DNA of 64,000 nucleotides, taken from assembly GCA_012845835.1 (NCBI GenBank), contig JABAKD010000025.1, positions 3,011,153-3,075,152 on the forward strand, read 5' to 3'. The stretch comes from Undaria pinnatifida. Its lineage: Eukaryota > Sar > Phaeophyceae > Laminariales > Alariaceae. The translations under genes were made by a program, and so were the position numbers. Positions 1 to 11,285 of this stretch are shown here, in pieces; the first letter of the stretch is position 1; every line of letters begins with the position of its first letter. The notes beneath the pieces are model-generated. The model was not told the origin of the DNA and searched no databases. It saw only the letters and a list, made by a program, of their open reading frames with translations.

Positions 1-180
1 GTTGTACGTACGAATTTGAAGCCGCGTTTTGTGAAGCGCAGTTCCTAGGCCATTTATTAGACGTTTTGTCTATTTTCTAGTAATTGATGAGTCCACTTTT
101 TAAGGGTTTACCGTCTATTTTGTAGTACTGTCGGAGAGCGGATGAGACGATGGCAAGACATGTATCTTGATTTTATAGCT

Positions 181-439
181 AAAATTTTCAAGGACGTCAG
201 CCGTGAGTTCGACGAATTTCAGGTCAATACTCATCTTTGCAAGCTGCGTTGTTGGTACTCGTAATATACTATATGGGTGAGTTTTTATTGGGAGGTCTCC
301 TATTTTTTGTCCACTATAATGGTAAGTGCTGGTATTTATACTCTAGGTGGAGAATTTTGAGCTAGGTAAAACATCACATACATTTTATAAATTCATTACT
401 GTAGTTTCCACTATACTGCTCTATCATATGTATGGTAGG
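181..439 (-). repeat. dispersed repeat, full-length copy
   Basis: This 260 bp stretch is the reverse complement of segments at about 37,620-37,940 and 40,275-40,600. Shared landmarks are the core AGCTTGCAAAGATGAGT, a block TAGCTCAAAATTCC, and an outer block GTGGAAACTAC next to CCACCATACAT. No coding potential is seen. In the other two places it forms direct repeats flanking an inserted element, so this copy may be a solo terminal repeat or an independent miniature element. Confidence 0.7.
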
Positions 440-539
440 CGGTCTATTTTGTTTTTCCTTCCCCCGGCTTTAATATCGGGAAGAGTACGAATACAGAATA
501 TTATTAGTTATTTATTTGTTGCTCTTAGTACAGCATTCG

Positions 540-1345
540 AAAATCCTGATTTGACGTCGCGCCCGAACCAACACAGCTCGTACGTCGTGGTACAGCCTCC
601 CACCCACGCAGCTCGCACATATCGTGTTGTGGTATCCCCTTGCTGGTTGTACGAGCGACACCGCTCCCCCCAAGCACGGTTGGTTATTCGTTTTCAGCTT
701 TCCGGTTATTCTAGCTTGCTGTTTTGGCTTTCACGCACCAGATTGTTCAGACGTTTGGTGTTTGACTCGCCTTGTGCGCGTCCCATTGACTTTCTCGTCC
801 CGGCATGTTTAGACTTTTGGTGTCTGATTCGCAATGTACGCGTTCCGTTGGCTTTCATGTGCCGATATGTTCGGACTTTTGACGTCTGCTTCGCATTTTA
901 CGCGTTGCAGTGACTTTCACGTCCCGATCTATTGGGTGTTTTGATGTCTGCTTCGCATTGTGCGCGTTCTATTGGCTTTCACGTACTGACGTGTGGGACG
1001 TTGGGTGCCTGCTTTGCTTTGCACCCGTCCCATTCGTTCCATTCGTTTCTGCCTTGCAAGTTAGAGGTGTGGGAGTAGGTTGTGCATCGCAGCATCTTCG
1101 ATCCATTCTCCGAATTCTCCGTATGGATTCAGTCCCACCTGATTATTCTATGCATGTGCATGTATGGTCCTTCAGGGTGGGCTAGTGCTATGGTATCCAC
1201 TATTCCCCGTTGGGGTTTTATTGTTTATAGCGTTTGTCCCCTTTATAGATGGTACGCGTTATCGCCTGCTTGTACGAACGCCCCCCCCCCCCCCCCCTTC
1301 TGTCACAAGGTGTGAGGGGGACAGCAAGCAGCTAATATCAGAGTT
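540..1345 (+). repeat. 62-66 bp satellite plus flanking repeat, copy 1
   Basis: About five imperfect units lie at 716-1,030. Each contains a TTGGCTTTCACG-like block, then TGTTCGGACTTTTG- and TCTGCTTCGCATT-like blocks. The following 300 bp runs through CCGTTGGGG to a run of about 24 C and TTCTGTCACAAGG. The whole arrangement recurs in inverted orientation at 49,325-49,870, so the two arrays are copies of one composite repeat. Open frames here are repeat artefacts. Confidence 0.75.
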
Positions 1346-3216
1346 GTAACATCCAAGCAACCTCGCGCGAGTGACCATTAAAGAGCGAGAGGCAACCCCT
1401 GCACAGCAGAAATCGGTCCCTAGGTCTACATTGCCCCCAACACTACTACAATCGTGCTCCTCCACATGAGGGCATTGCATCGACGACACCGCCGAACTAT
1501 TTGGCTAGGGCGATTTCGATTCATGGTCGTCAATGCACGCAGCCGGTTGGAACACACAGTCTAGTCTATAGCATGAAACGCAAAACAATACAAGCACACG
1601 AGACGATACAAGCTACGCCGCTGGATGTGTACGTACATTGTACACGTGCAATGCTCAAGCTGTGATTTGCTCCGCGAACACATTCATGTTTCCAGCCCTG
1701 CTAACACATGACCCATGCTCCAACGCTATTTGTTGCAACTTTAATCGAAACAGTGCGTGGCCCCTATCGGCCCGCGAACAGCTCAAATTCCACTGATGCT
1801 TCGGCGCAGCGCAGAAAGAAGTTGTCCCAAAACTTGGCAGAACTTAAAAAAAATATTGCACTTTAAGCCGCGTGGGACCCGTAAGGAATATTTTGTCGGA
1901 TAGGCGCGAGTATTTAATAACAGGTGTTTATCGCTAAAACAAAAAAAAACGACTTGGAAATCGAGTTAAGAGTCTTGCAAGCATGATCCACTCTCGGGTG
2001 AAAAAGTCTGACGATTTTTTTTTCCATAATTCAGGGCTTTTTGGGGTCCTGTTTTGCTCTTTTTCTAGTCTAAAACTTGACTACCTCAAACGGCGACGAA
2101 CTTTCCTGTCCACACTTTTTTCGGATACGAACCCATAGTAGTTGAAAAGAATCGCGAAATCCCCGGCTAACGTTCAATGATCGATGTGGCTTAGATTCTC
2201 CAACTAATTCACCGGTTCCAAATCATGGAGCAACCTCCGTACCATCAAAGCCGTTTCTTCGTAGGTGCTGTAGCCATCGCAGTACATACAAACTCGCATA
2301 CGTATCAAATCGTGTATGTTGGAGCAAATTCTCGATTTTTCGGTGATGCTGGCCGGCAATTTCGACTCACGAAATCACAACAGTGAGTAATTTCTGGTTG
2401 CCCACGACTGGTGTGCGCTGCAGCCGACGCCCTCATGCGCCTCATGGTGAACGTGTCTCAATTTCGCGGGATACGATTTATTGAGAGGAGATGCCCGTAT
2501 CCTCGAAAGAAGAGCAAACGTTCGGGTGGGGGTTGTTTTTTCGTCTCTTTTTGTGTCTTCTGAATTTCGGCAATTTTCGACCACCGCAGTACCCCAAAGT
2601 CGAGGTCAAAGTCGAGGTGTAGACGTCCGTTGAAAATGTGCGGCCGGCCAATCTGACTAGAATCACAAGCTGCTGTGGATGTAACACACGCGTAAAGGCC
2701 CGTGTCTGCTGAGACACCCGGGGGTTGAAAGTCTGAATGCAGTGTAATAAAAATGCGGCGTAATATTGGCTGCACAACGAAAATATTTACAGATTAGAGT
2801 GAACCGGAAACCCGGGGATGGGGGGTTGTTTAAGATCCCTCGCGGTCTTAACATCTCCCCCCAAAGATAGGTGTTTTTTACGTAGCATATACGTAGAAAA
2901 CGTCATGAGTGCCCACATGTGGGGGGTGTCTCTATTAGGAGTAGGAAGGTTGTTCCGTCTCGAAAGGAATGCGCCGCCAATGAATGGTCAATAACCAAAT
3001 AATAGACCGGTCTGGTCGGGCACCTCGTGATGTTGCATGTTGCTACGTAATACTAAGTTTTCTCAGTGACGTTAGTCTCTGGGTTCTGTAGTAAAAAAGT
3101 AAAAATCAATGCTAAAAATATAGGGATGTTGAGAGGAGAGGAGCAGAGTAGGTGTTCAGGTATTTGGTGGGACAAATGGAGAGCAAATTTATTTTCTTTT
3201 TTTTTGAGCGAGCAAA
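1346..3216. other. non-coding stretch, nothing recognised
   Basis: I see no protein-like frame, RNA or long repeat. Short T and A runs are common, and the two-strand open frames at 2,375-2,854 have no family resemblance. Confidence 0.4.
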
Positions 3217-3539
3217 GTGAGAAACGTTTTTTTTTGTAGGAGCGACTTGTTTAGTTTTAAAAAGGCTACCTGTATTATGTGTGTTTTCACATTTTTTTCA
3301 AAACCATCACAGTTACAGAAAAAAACGCCACATTTGTTGTTTTTTCCCCGTCTTTACACCTTTTTTTTCCTAAAAAAGAGAGAGAAAAAATGGAAGGAAA
3401 GAAAGAAAAATATGGAAAAATCGCTTTTGATGAACCAAAAAAGTAATGCTGGAAGGGAAACAAATCGAATAGACTACACTAAAATCGAAAAAAACGACAA
3501 AAAAAATGAGAAAATGTTGGTCGGAACGCGGAGCGTTCG

Positions 3540-4300
3540 TCGGCGACAGAGATTCCGCATCGTCACGCCGCCCCGCGCTCGGCGGCAGGACGAGCTTGAC
3601 AACACACATCTCAACGGCGGGGCGACGCGCTCCATTCGATCCATCCAACCGTCGCTCCGCACGCTCCGTTCGTTCGCGCCGTCGCTCCGCTCGCTCTCAC
3701 CGGCCCCGTTCGAGCCCGAAATCATCCTGTTCGCTCGCTCTCGCAGACGATGCTCTACGAACCTATAGTATAATAGTGACAAAAAAAAATGGTACAACGA
3801 GCAGAAAACCACATTGTCGTGCAGCGTCGCGTTCTTGGCGGCGCGAGCTCGATAAATGGGAGCTGAACCGCGGCGCAACGAGCTCCGCTCTTGCTTGGAC
3901 CCTCGCTCCGATCTCGCTCGAGTCCGTGGTCGCATCCCGGCATCGCCCGCTCGCTCCGGTCGTCGCCCGGTTCCCCCCCGACACCGCCCCGAAATCGCCA
4001 TGTTCGCTCGCTCTCGCAGACGATGCTCTACGAACCGATAGTATTATAGTAAGAAACAAAAGAAAAACAGTACGAGTAGAAAAAAACACACATTGTCGTT
4101 CAGCTCTTGGCGGCACGAGCTCGATAAAGGGGAGCTGAACTGCGGCGCAACGAGCTCCGCTCTTGCTCGGACCGTCGCTCCGCTCTCGCTCGAGCCCGTC
4201 GTCGCATCCCGACATCGCCCGTTCGCTCCCGTCGTCGCCCGGTTCCCCCCCGACACCGCCCCGTTCGCTCGCGCCTTCAACCTCGTCTCTCCATGAACAC
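3540..4300 (+). repeat. GC-rich tandem repeat, about three units
   Basis: Three imperfect units of roughly 250-280 bp share GGCGGCACGAGCTCGATAAA, a GCAACGAGCTCCGCTCTTGC block, and GTCGTCGCCCGGTTCCCCCC followed by CGACACCGCCCC. AT-rich spacers of the type AGTATTATAGTAAGAAAC separate the units. Frames on both strands are open because the units are stop-poor in several frames, which is typical of simple GC-rich repeats and is not evidence for a gene. Confidence 0.65.
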
Positions 4301-4938
4301 GAGTACAAGTACAGCAGCAGTGTACCACATAAAAAGAAAAATAATGAAGAATGGAAGAAAGGAGGGACACACACCATCCTTTCGCGTGGTTAGATCCCGC
4401 CCCCAGCCACGAGGAACAGAACATGGCTAGCTTGTAGCCCCGCATCGTGTAGCTTTGCGAACACGGAGAGCTGAGTGTGCGGGCGTGACGAGGCTCGAGG
4501 TGGGGAGAAGAGTTGTTGGGTGATCGGTGCGAACGTGTGCGCGTGTGTGAGCGTTTGGGGTGGAAGCTGGGAACTCAGAACGAAAAATGAAAAAAATCCG
4601 CCGCTCGTAGCACCAACAGCAACCTTGATGTCCTCGGTGATGAAGCCTTGACAACCGGGAATCGAACTACAGCCCTCGGGGTGCTCCGGTGCATCTTCAA
4701 GCGCTCCGGCGCATTTTCAAGCGTTGCCGGACGCCACACCGACGAATCGTGACATAGCAGTCCCGGCTTCGTTTTATACTTTTTTAGTATTGGGAGTTCC
4801 AGCCGAAATTTCTAAGATGTGATGTCTCAAAACGATGTTCAAGTATGTGACGCTGCAAGTCAGCAACAACTCAATACCCCCCCTTCCCCCCCCCCCTTCC
4901 ACGAATGTTCACTGATTGCGCCGCCTGCTGCTCCCCAG

Positions 4939-5949
4939 GACCAAATTACGTGTCTCAACGATGTCTACGTATTCGATCTGGAACTACACCGCTGGGATAA
5001 GGTGCAGGTAAAGGGCGACGCGCCGTTGCCTCGAGCTTCATTCGGCATGTGCGCGGGGCCAGCCCAGGGGACTCTCATCGTCGCGGGCGGCACGGGGGTG
5101 GAGATGGACAGCCTAAGAGCTGACGTCGTGGAGTACAACGTACCGAATCGAACCTGGACTAGGATTCTCACCGACTCGGAGGAGACGCCGTGCAAGTTTT
5201 ACGGGCAGAGCGTGTGCACGTACGGGGACAACTTGCTTCTGTTCGGGGGCTCGACGGGGCTGCACTATACGAACGACCTGTTCGAGTACAATGTAAGAAC
5301 GAACAAGTGGAAACGTTTGGTGGCTTCGGGGCGCATGCCCTCTCCGAGGTACAAGCACCAGGCGGTCGTCGTGGGCCACAAGATGTACGTCATCGGGGGC
5401 GGGTGCTTCAAGCCGGAGCAAAGCGGGATAGACCTCTACTGCCTGGACCTCAGAAGCCTCGTGTGGGAGGAAACGGAGATGAAGGGAGAGCTACCGAAGG
5501 CGCGAGTGGCGCATAGCTGCAGCTTCGACGCGGAAACCGAGACCATCTTTCTCTGGGGGGGGTTCACGAGCGAGCTCAGCCGCCTTCAAGACTTCTTCGG
5601 ATACCACTGCCCCACGTCGACGTGGGTGCGGATGACCCCGGAACCCGTGCAAGCTCCGGTGGCGGGTGGGGCGGCGGACCTCGCCGGGGCGCCCCCCGCG
5701 CGGGCTTTCCACTCGGCGGCGTTTTTCCAGGGGGGACTGTACGTGTTCAGCGGCGCGAATGGGGATGTTCGGTACTCCGACGTGTGGCGGTTTCAGGTTC
5801 GCAGCACCCCGCCAAGCCTCTCCATGCTCGTCGCGCACAAGTTAAGGTCCGGGAGCAGCGATCCCTTGCGAGACCTGGCCTTCCGGGTGCCCCTCGAGCT
5901 GGTTCAGGGCGTACGAAACATGAACGAGCACGCCGATAGACTCTGTTGA
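4939..5949 (+). CDS. kelch-repeat beta-propeller protein, 3' exon
   Basis: The exon encodes about 336 residues, with kelch blades visible as successive motifs: DVYVFDLELHRWDKV, LIVAGG with NRTWTRI, LLLFGG with TNKWKRL, MYVIGGG with SLVWEE, IFLWGG with TSTWVRM, and LYVFSGANG with SDVWRF. That makes about six blades, including a first one only half present. A splice acceptor (CTCCCCAG) sits just before 4,939 in phase 0 and the exon opens inside a blade, so at least one upstream exon is expected; I could not find it. An alternative is a start at the ATG at 4,819, whose 40-residue leader is proline- and glutamine-rich. After the propeller comes a helical tail with SLSMLVAHKL and VPLELVQ, reminiscent of BC-box/Cullin-box tails of kelch substrate receptors; that role is inference. 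The stop TGA is at 5,947. A long G-rich run follows at 6,004-6,058. Confidence 0.85.
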   Translation, partial: DQITCLNDVYVFDLELHRWDKVQVKGDAPLPRASFGMCAGPAQGTLIVAGGTGVEMDSLRADVVEYNVPNRTWTRILTDSEETPCKFYGQSVCTYGDNLLLFGGSTGLHYTNDLFEYNVRTNKWKRLVASGRMPSPRYKHQAVVVGHKMYVIGGGCFKPEQSGIDLYCLDLRSLVWEETEMKGELPKARVAHSCSFDAETETIFLWGGFTSELSRLQDFFGYHCPTSTWVRMTPEPVQAPVAGGAADLAGAPPARAFHSAAFFQGGLYVFSGANGDVRYSDVWRFQVRSTPPSLSMLVAHKLRSGSSDPLRDLAFRVPLELVQGVRNMNEHADRLC

Positions 5950-6003
5950 CTTCACGATACGGGGTTGGGGCCAAGAGATGGTGGGGGGTTACTTTAACGT
6001 CAC

Positions 6004-6059
6004 GCAGGGGGGCGGGGGGCGGGGGGGGCGGGGGGCGGGGGGGGGGGGGGGGGGGGGGC
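6004..6059 (+). repeat. poly-G tract
   Basis: Almost pure G for about 55 bases, immediately downstream of the kelch gene. Similar G runs recur at 33,290, 44,937, 45,030, 45,260, 45,570, 45,730 and 59,385. Such runs can form G-quadruplexes and are prone to length errors in assemblies. Confidence 0.8.
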
Positions 6060-8299
6060 AGGGATACAAATTACTCACTTAATGCATGTTTTATATGAGT
6101 TCGTGGGGGAAAATTACGTTTTGTACACGGGGAAGCGTGTATAGACAGGGGTTTGGGGTGGAGGGGGGGTTAGGCGCGTAGTAAGTTGTGAATATAGTGT
6201 GCGTTTGAACGAATTTCAAGGCACGTCGATCGTATACGATGCTGTTACTGTATTCGTTTGATATTCGCACTGCTGCCAACGCCACGACGCAGTAGCAGTA
6301 CGTCAAATTAGCCTGCTATCGTCAAGCAGGACCGGGGAGTGGGGGCGGGGGAGGAGGAGCGGCGGTGGGGGAGGGGGGGGCGGCAACAGCGAGGGAGGGA
6401 GGGTAGAAGCAACCACGCAACCACACGACGTGTGGTTTGCTGGGGTGGGCACGGGCGTGGGCATTCACAGCTCCGTTTGCTGTCAGCGAGCATACAAGGG
6501 AACCCTCGCGAGCGATTCGATGTTCTTCGAGAGTTGGAGTTGCGTGTTAAGTCACCGCAATGTTTAATTCCCGGTCAGAGTTCCCGACGCCGTCTCCTCT
6601 GAAGGGGGGGGGTATTTACACGAAGGGGGGGGATTTGGATTGGGGCTGCAAGTTTCCGCCGTTTGTAAGAAATACTGATATTCAGGCGCTTTCCAGCTTA
6701 CGGTGGAGAGTGGATGGGGGGGAGGCGTTGTCTGTGGTTCAATGGGGGAAAGCACTGGGCGGGGCAACGTGGAATCGTTTTCGTCGGGGTCTCTTTGTAG
6801 CGGGGCCATGTTTTATTTTAATTTTACGGGCTGTCTAATTCGACCATCACAATTCTTGCGGTCCGGGCCAAGCGCTTCGAGAACAGTGCAGCTCTCGAAA
6901 CAACTGCTTTCCCGACGACCGCTACCCTCGTCTTGCAGACATTCTTCCTTGACGCGTTAATCGCCTCGTGTCACAAGTATTTCAGGAGCTCATTAGTGTA
7001 TTGATTGGTCGCTCAGTGCCCAGACTTCATGGATGACTGGGGGGGTTGAACGCCCCCGCATCTGTGACGCTGGCAACACGAAACACATTGTCAGGCGCAC
7101 ACGGGAGGACAATGTTTTAGGCTTCAAAACTTCACCATTTCTCTTTTGTCGTTGAGACCCGCTCCGAGTCCTTCAAGCTAAAGGGCCATGAGCTGTCGCC
7201 CATATCGTCAACCGCTACATGTCGTAGCTGCTTCCCCACAGTAGACGCTTCTGTATCGACGCAACGCCACTGCTCTCTTTCGCTTCTTCTTCATGCTCTG
7301 GCGGATGATAGGTAACAATGGAGTTAAGCTCGTCAAACTTCCACATCTATCTGTGTATTGTGTCACTGATCTACGCCGGGTGTCAACTCCAACTCAGTTG
7401 AAACGCAACCGCGCTGCCGTGTCCGAGCTGCCGTGTCTTTGTCGACGGCAGCGCGATCCTTCTACGCATCTTCGGCGTATTATTTCTGGATTATTGCCCG
7501 CATGCTTGATGTGGTTGACTGTTGATAAACGGCACTGATGACGTCAATGACAAGAAGACAGCCATTCCAGGCATGTATGCGGCAAGTAGAAGCACTCTAT
7601 CGACTAGACGCCGATAAAACCGTTTCCGCCGCCGCTCGTCAAAAGCCCAAGAGCTGTTCTGTCAAGACGCTCTACTGGCTAGTGCACCGCCAATGTGATC
7701 CTATTGTGTTTACTGCTTCGCATAAACCGTCGTTTTGAGATGTGACTGCTTGAAAAGTACAGCCCGAACTCCCAATATGGCGGGGAAAACTACAGCTGAA
7801 ACTCCTCCATAAGACTGTGTTACGCCTCGTTGAAGGCGCTCTGCTCCGTAAGGCCTATTTCCAATCCGATGTAGTTTGTCTTTGAAACGTAGGTGTAGTG
7901 GTGAATACCTGGTGTGCGTTAGGATCTAATGTTCGTATCTTCGAAGCTCGGCAATATTTCATGACGTGAGATACTAACGCCATAGCCTGCTTTGCGTACG
8001 GTGTGGGGATCTTGCACAATAGACATCTTTGCAGGATATTTTAGCAAGCTGTTTTCGTCAATCGCCGGATGCAAGTTGCGTGGTTAGTCTCACTGCATGG
8101 AGAGAAGTTATTGATTGGGCACACCATTTGACCTTGACGGCTTGATTCACCTGTGGGGGCGGAGGGAGGGGGTATTCCCCCCCGTTGGAAGGTACTGTAC
8201 TTCGGTAGTTGCGTCAAGCTCCGTTTCATAGTTACGTCGATTGCCGTAATTCTTGAGTATAAAAGCCGGCGTCTGCGGTGCATTAGTGAAAGTCTCGTT
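6060..8299. other. intergenic, no gene recognised
   Basis: There is a G-rich patch at 6,330-6,410 and scattered short open frames on both strands. None resembles a protein family and I see no RNA gene. Confidence 0.4.
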
Positions 8300-8324
8300 T
8301 CTACTAAAACGTCGATGTCGGCTG

Positions 8325-8560
8325 CTCAAGCCCCCTCGTGGGCCTACTCGTGCTCGTAAGGATTTTTCTTGTCTAAGGATTGACTAGCGGAAAGAGCGAG
8401 AACGTGATATAACAACGTTTGATGCAAATCGACGGGCAACAACAGCTGATAAATAATGGGAATCACGAACCCTATGCGCGACAATATGATGGCACGAACC
8501 TGAGGTGAGAAGGGAAGGCCCCTGTGGCCACGGTTTGTTCAGAAGGTCGCTGACTGAAGG
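8325..8560 (+). repeat. SINE-like repeat, copy A
   Basis: This aligns with 27,235-27,425 through ordered blocks: CAAGCCCCCTCGTG against GAATCCCCCCGAGTG, CTACTCGT, TTTTTCTTGT, GCGGAAAGAGCGAGAACGTGA, AATCGACGGGCA, and CCTGTGGCCACGGTTTGTTCAGAA. Copy B carries a tRNA-like B box (GAGTTCGAATCC) at its left end, which suggests a tRNA-derived SINE; in copy A that head has decayed. Confidence 0.5.
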
Positions 8561-9507
8561 TAAAGTTGTTATACGAGTTGAGCTGGAAAGTAACAGCAAT
8601 GATAACATAGGACTGTTTGCTTCAAAGTCGTCAAGGTAAGCGAAGAGCATGCACTCTCTGCCCGGAATACTTCAGCCACTCAAAAAATTCGTCAATTGTC
8701 TAAGAGAGTGGCAGCGAACCAATCTGTGGTGTTGTCTTCGTGTGGCGAGGTACACTGTGGTAGCGGAATCACGACATTTACTCTATTCCTGCAATTGCCA
8801 TGCACAACAATGTACAGCAACACACATCGCTGTACAACAGTGTACGATGACGTAGGCATGTTTCTCCTTCGCTGTTGCGCTGAAGCAAGGGCACGCGAGG
8901 GACATGCCTACGAAAACAAAACCGGCGGGCGACACACGTCATCGACTGTGCGCGGGGTGATAGAGACCGCGCACTGTTTCCTAAGAGCTTTTTTAGTCGA
9001 TATGGTAAACTCGCACCCAGCCCCCGAGCCAATAAGCGGCGAGGTTGAGGTATCAGTGCGAACAATGAATTACATTCAGCAGACGAGTCACATCATAGTG
9101 TCGACTAGTATTGGAGGATCGACGGCGGCATGCTCTCGCCGAGCCCTGTCTTCGAATTTGTCCCGTCACACTATTGGGAAGGCGTGCGTGGGCTCCGGAA
9201 CTTAGACCAAGATGCACAGTTAGCAACAACCCTCTTTGTTATTGTCTCCAGTTCAACCTGGCGTTGGAACCCTCCCAACTACTGCTGGACTACATACCCC
9301 TCATCGTGTGCCCGTCGGCGTTGACCTATGATTCCGGCAACGTTAGACAAAAATATCGGCTTTAAGGACAACGCTATGCTCCTTCGAATGCTGCAACATG
9401 CGAACCACAACACTACCAACCCACACGTACACCTACTTTTAGCTCTACCTCACCATCTTCGCTTCTAGATTTTTCCGCGCCCAAGCACAGCCGAACGGGT
9501 CAATCTG

Positions 9508-10345
9508 TTACGATCTTAACTTAAAACCGCTGCCGCCTCCCACGTAAAGTAAAGGTCTCGGAACCGCGGACGACAAAATATTTCCTTTGGATACAACCTT
9601 TCCGTTGGACAAACTCTTTCCGTAGGACAGTTTCTGTCCGTTGGATGCATCCCTTCTACCCGCTCGAGGAATCTTTCTGACTGTTGCCCCCTCTGTCTGG
9701 AACATCCCCGATACTACCCGCGGTACAGCTGCAGCTGCTGCTCTCAACCCCGGTGAATATTTCGTGGTTACTCTGCTGCCAGATTTTCGGCGGTCGGGGC
9801 TGTGAACTTCATCCCAAGAGTCGCTGACGGCGACGTAGTGTCTGTCGAGGCGTTGCATCCGAGTGGTGGAGTCTTCCGAGCATGGTCGGCTCTTTCTTCG
9901 CGGCCGTGCTGCTGCTGCCGCTGCGCCCGCGCGGGTTGTCGTTGGCGTAGACGGCATCGAGGAGGGGGGTCCCGGTCGGTCGGTCAGAAGAGAGGGCAGA
10001 CTTTGCCGGTGCACCCAGCCGTTCGAGGCCGACTGACGGCGGATAAAGCCTTCTACGGGTGACCCTGAGGGCAATTTGACCCCTCGTGACAGCGGCCTAT
10101 GTCGCCGTCCCTCCGTGCGTGGCGTCGACGATGTCCGCTGCTGGTTGTCGACGATGACCGACGTCGGGCGCGGGTCGGGTGTTGGTGTTGCAACCCGAGC
10201 GGCAACTTTGTCCTCAAAGGATTGAAGCAGCATCGTCATCTGAGACGATACGTCCGGCTCGGCGCCCCGGAGGAGCTGCCACGCGCTGCGGGAGTGGCCG
10301 GTCGGTGTCGGCTCGTCTCCGTCCCAAGCGCTGTCATGCGGCAGT
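9508..10345 (-). CDS. unrecognised protein, probable 3' exon
   Basis: The frame stays open from about 10,345 down to a stop at 9,508, with no convincing start Met at the upstream end, so this looks like a terminal exon. It encodes an acidic helical stretch (AWQLLRGAEPDVSSQ then MTMLLQSFEDKVAAR), then about 200 residues rich in Ser, Arg, Pro and Gly with RRP and Ala runs, ending in YVGGGSGFKLRS. Such composition is typical of disordered regulatory tails. Candidate acceptors lie near 10,330, but I could not join it to an upstream exon. No family was recognised. The opposite-strand frames over this stretch are Cys/Arg-rich and look like shadows. Confidence 0.5.
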
Positions 10346-10832
10346 AATTAAAATTCGCGATAGGAGCGAAAACACATCGGGAGTGGTAAGAAAAGTCAGA
10401 ATAGAATGACACGAGCATGATTCCTATTTCAGAATGGGGTATGCACTGTTTGTGTATCTGCCCATTGCCGGAAAGTAACGTAAAAAGTAATACTAGATAT
10501 GTCACTTTCCGTAAGGATAGCCGTGGTGCTCTCTAGTTGTTTGAGTAGCAGCTATGCGAAGTTGTGTTGGCGATGGGAAAAATTTGCCGCTAAGCCACAA
10601 GGATATCGGTTGCGCATTCTGGTGTTCTGACAACCGGTCATTCGAGGTTTCATATGTGCGGGAAGGGTGGTCCTCGTCGATTACCGTGGGAGAAGGAAGC
10701 TGACACTTTTTGTTCTACCGTACGCGTGCTACCCGACGCGTGGGCGTGGGAAGGGCGTGGCACATGCATTGAGGATATTCTACAGTCCGTTCACTCATGA
10801 GCACACCGCAAATACGAATATATATACTTTCC

Positions 10833-10919
10833 CCTCCCCGTCCTCCGTCTCCCCCTCCCCCTCCCTTTCCTTCTCCGTCTCCCTATCCCTTTCCCTTTCT
10901 CTCTCCCTCTTCCTCTCGT
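10833..10919 (+). repeat. polypyrimidine CCCTCTCCC-type tract
   Basis: About 85 bases consist almost only of C and T, in CTCCCTTT and CTCCGT units. Confidence 0.75.
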
Positions 10920-10939
10920 AGGTGTTAAGAAACTAGCGA

Positions 10940-11285
10940 CGTATTAGTCCGTTTGACTACTTGCAAAAGGTCAACCAATTGCTTACCCAATCTAAATCTT
11001 ACAACAATTTCCCCCCCTGAAACGGCTGGATAGCAGGTCGGCCGGATATACGGGCGGACGTGTAAACACCCAAGCGGCTTCATTTCGTGGGTACACCGGG
11101 GAGAGTATTTTTCAAGTTCGACATGGGGAAAGTCGTAAACGTTTGTTGTTGTAGATAGTGGGGTTCGAACCCACGACCCAAAAACCCATTGTCTGTCGAC
11201 GACGCCATTTGTGAACGAATTAGTCCGTTTGACCACTTGCAAAAGGTTAACCAATTGCTTACCCAAACTAAGCCTTATAACACTA
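10940..11285 (-). repeat. tRNA-derived SINE-like repeat pair
   Basis: The block GTCCGTTTGACTACTTGCAAAAGGTCAACCAATTGCTTACCCAA recurs at 10,948 and 11,223. Between them, read on the minus strand, is a perfect T-arm-like hairpin: GTGGG, the loop TTCGAAC, then CCCAC at about 11,160-11,180, with a B box GGTTCGAACCC. An A-box-like GTGGTCAAACGG lies upstream at about 11,230. The 5' acceptor half does not pair with the 3' half, so this is not a working tRNA gene. A tRNA-headed SINE or tRNA pseudogene fits better. Confidence 0.45.

Noticed and set aside
347-1185. 188-codon and overlapping frames at the left end
   Set aside because: They run across a dispersed repeat and a satellite array in several frames at once.
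4640-4690. B-box-like sequence on the minus strand (GTAGTTCGATTCCCGG)
   Set aside because: No A box or cloverleaf at the right distance, and no second copy.
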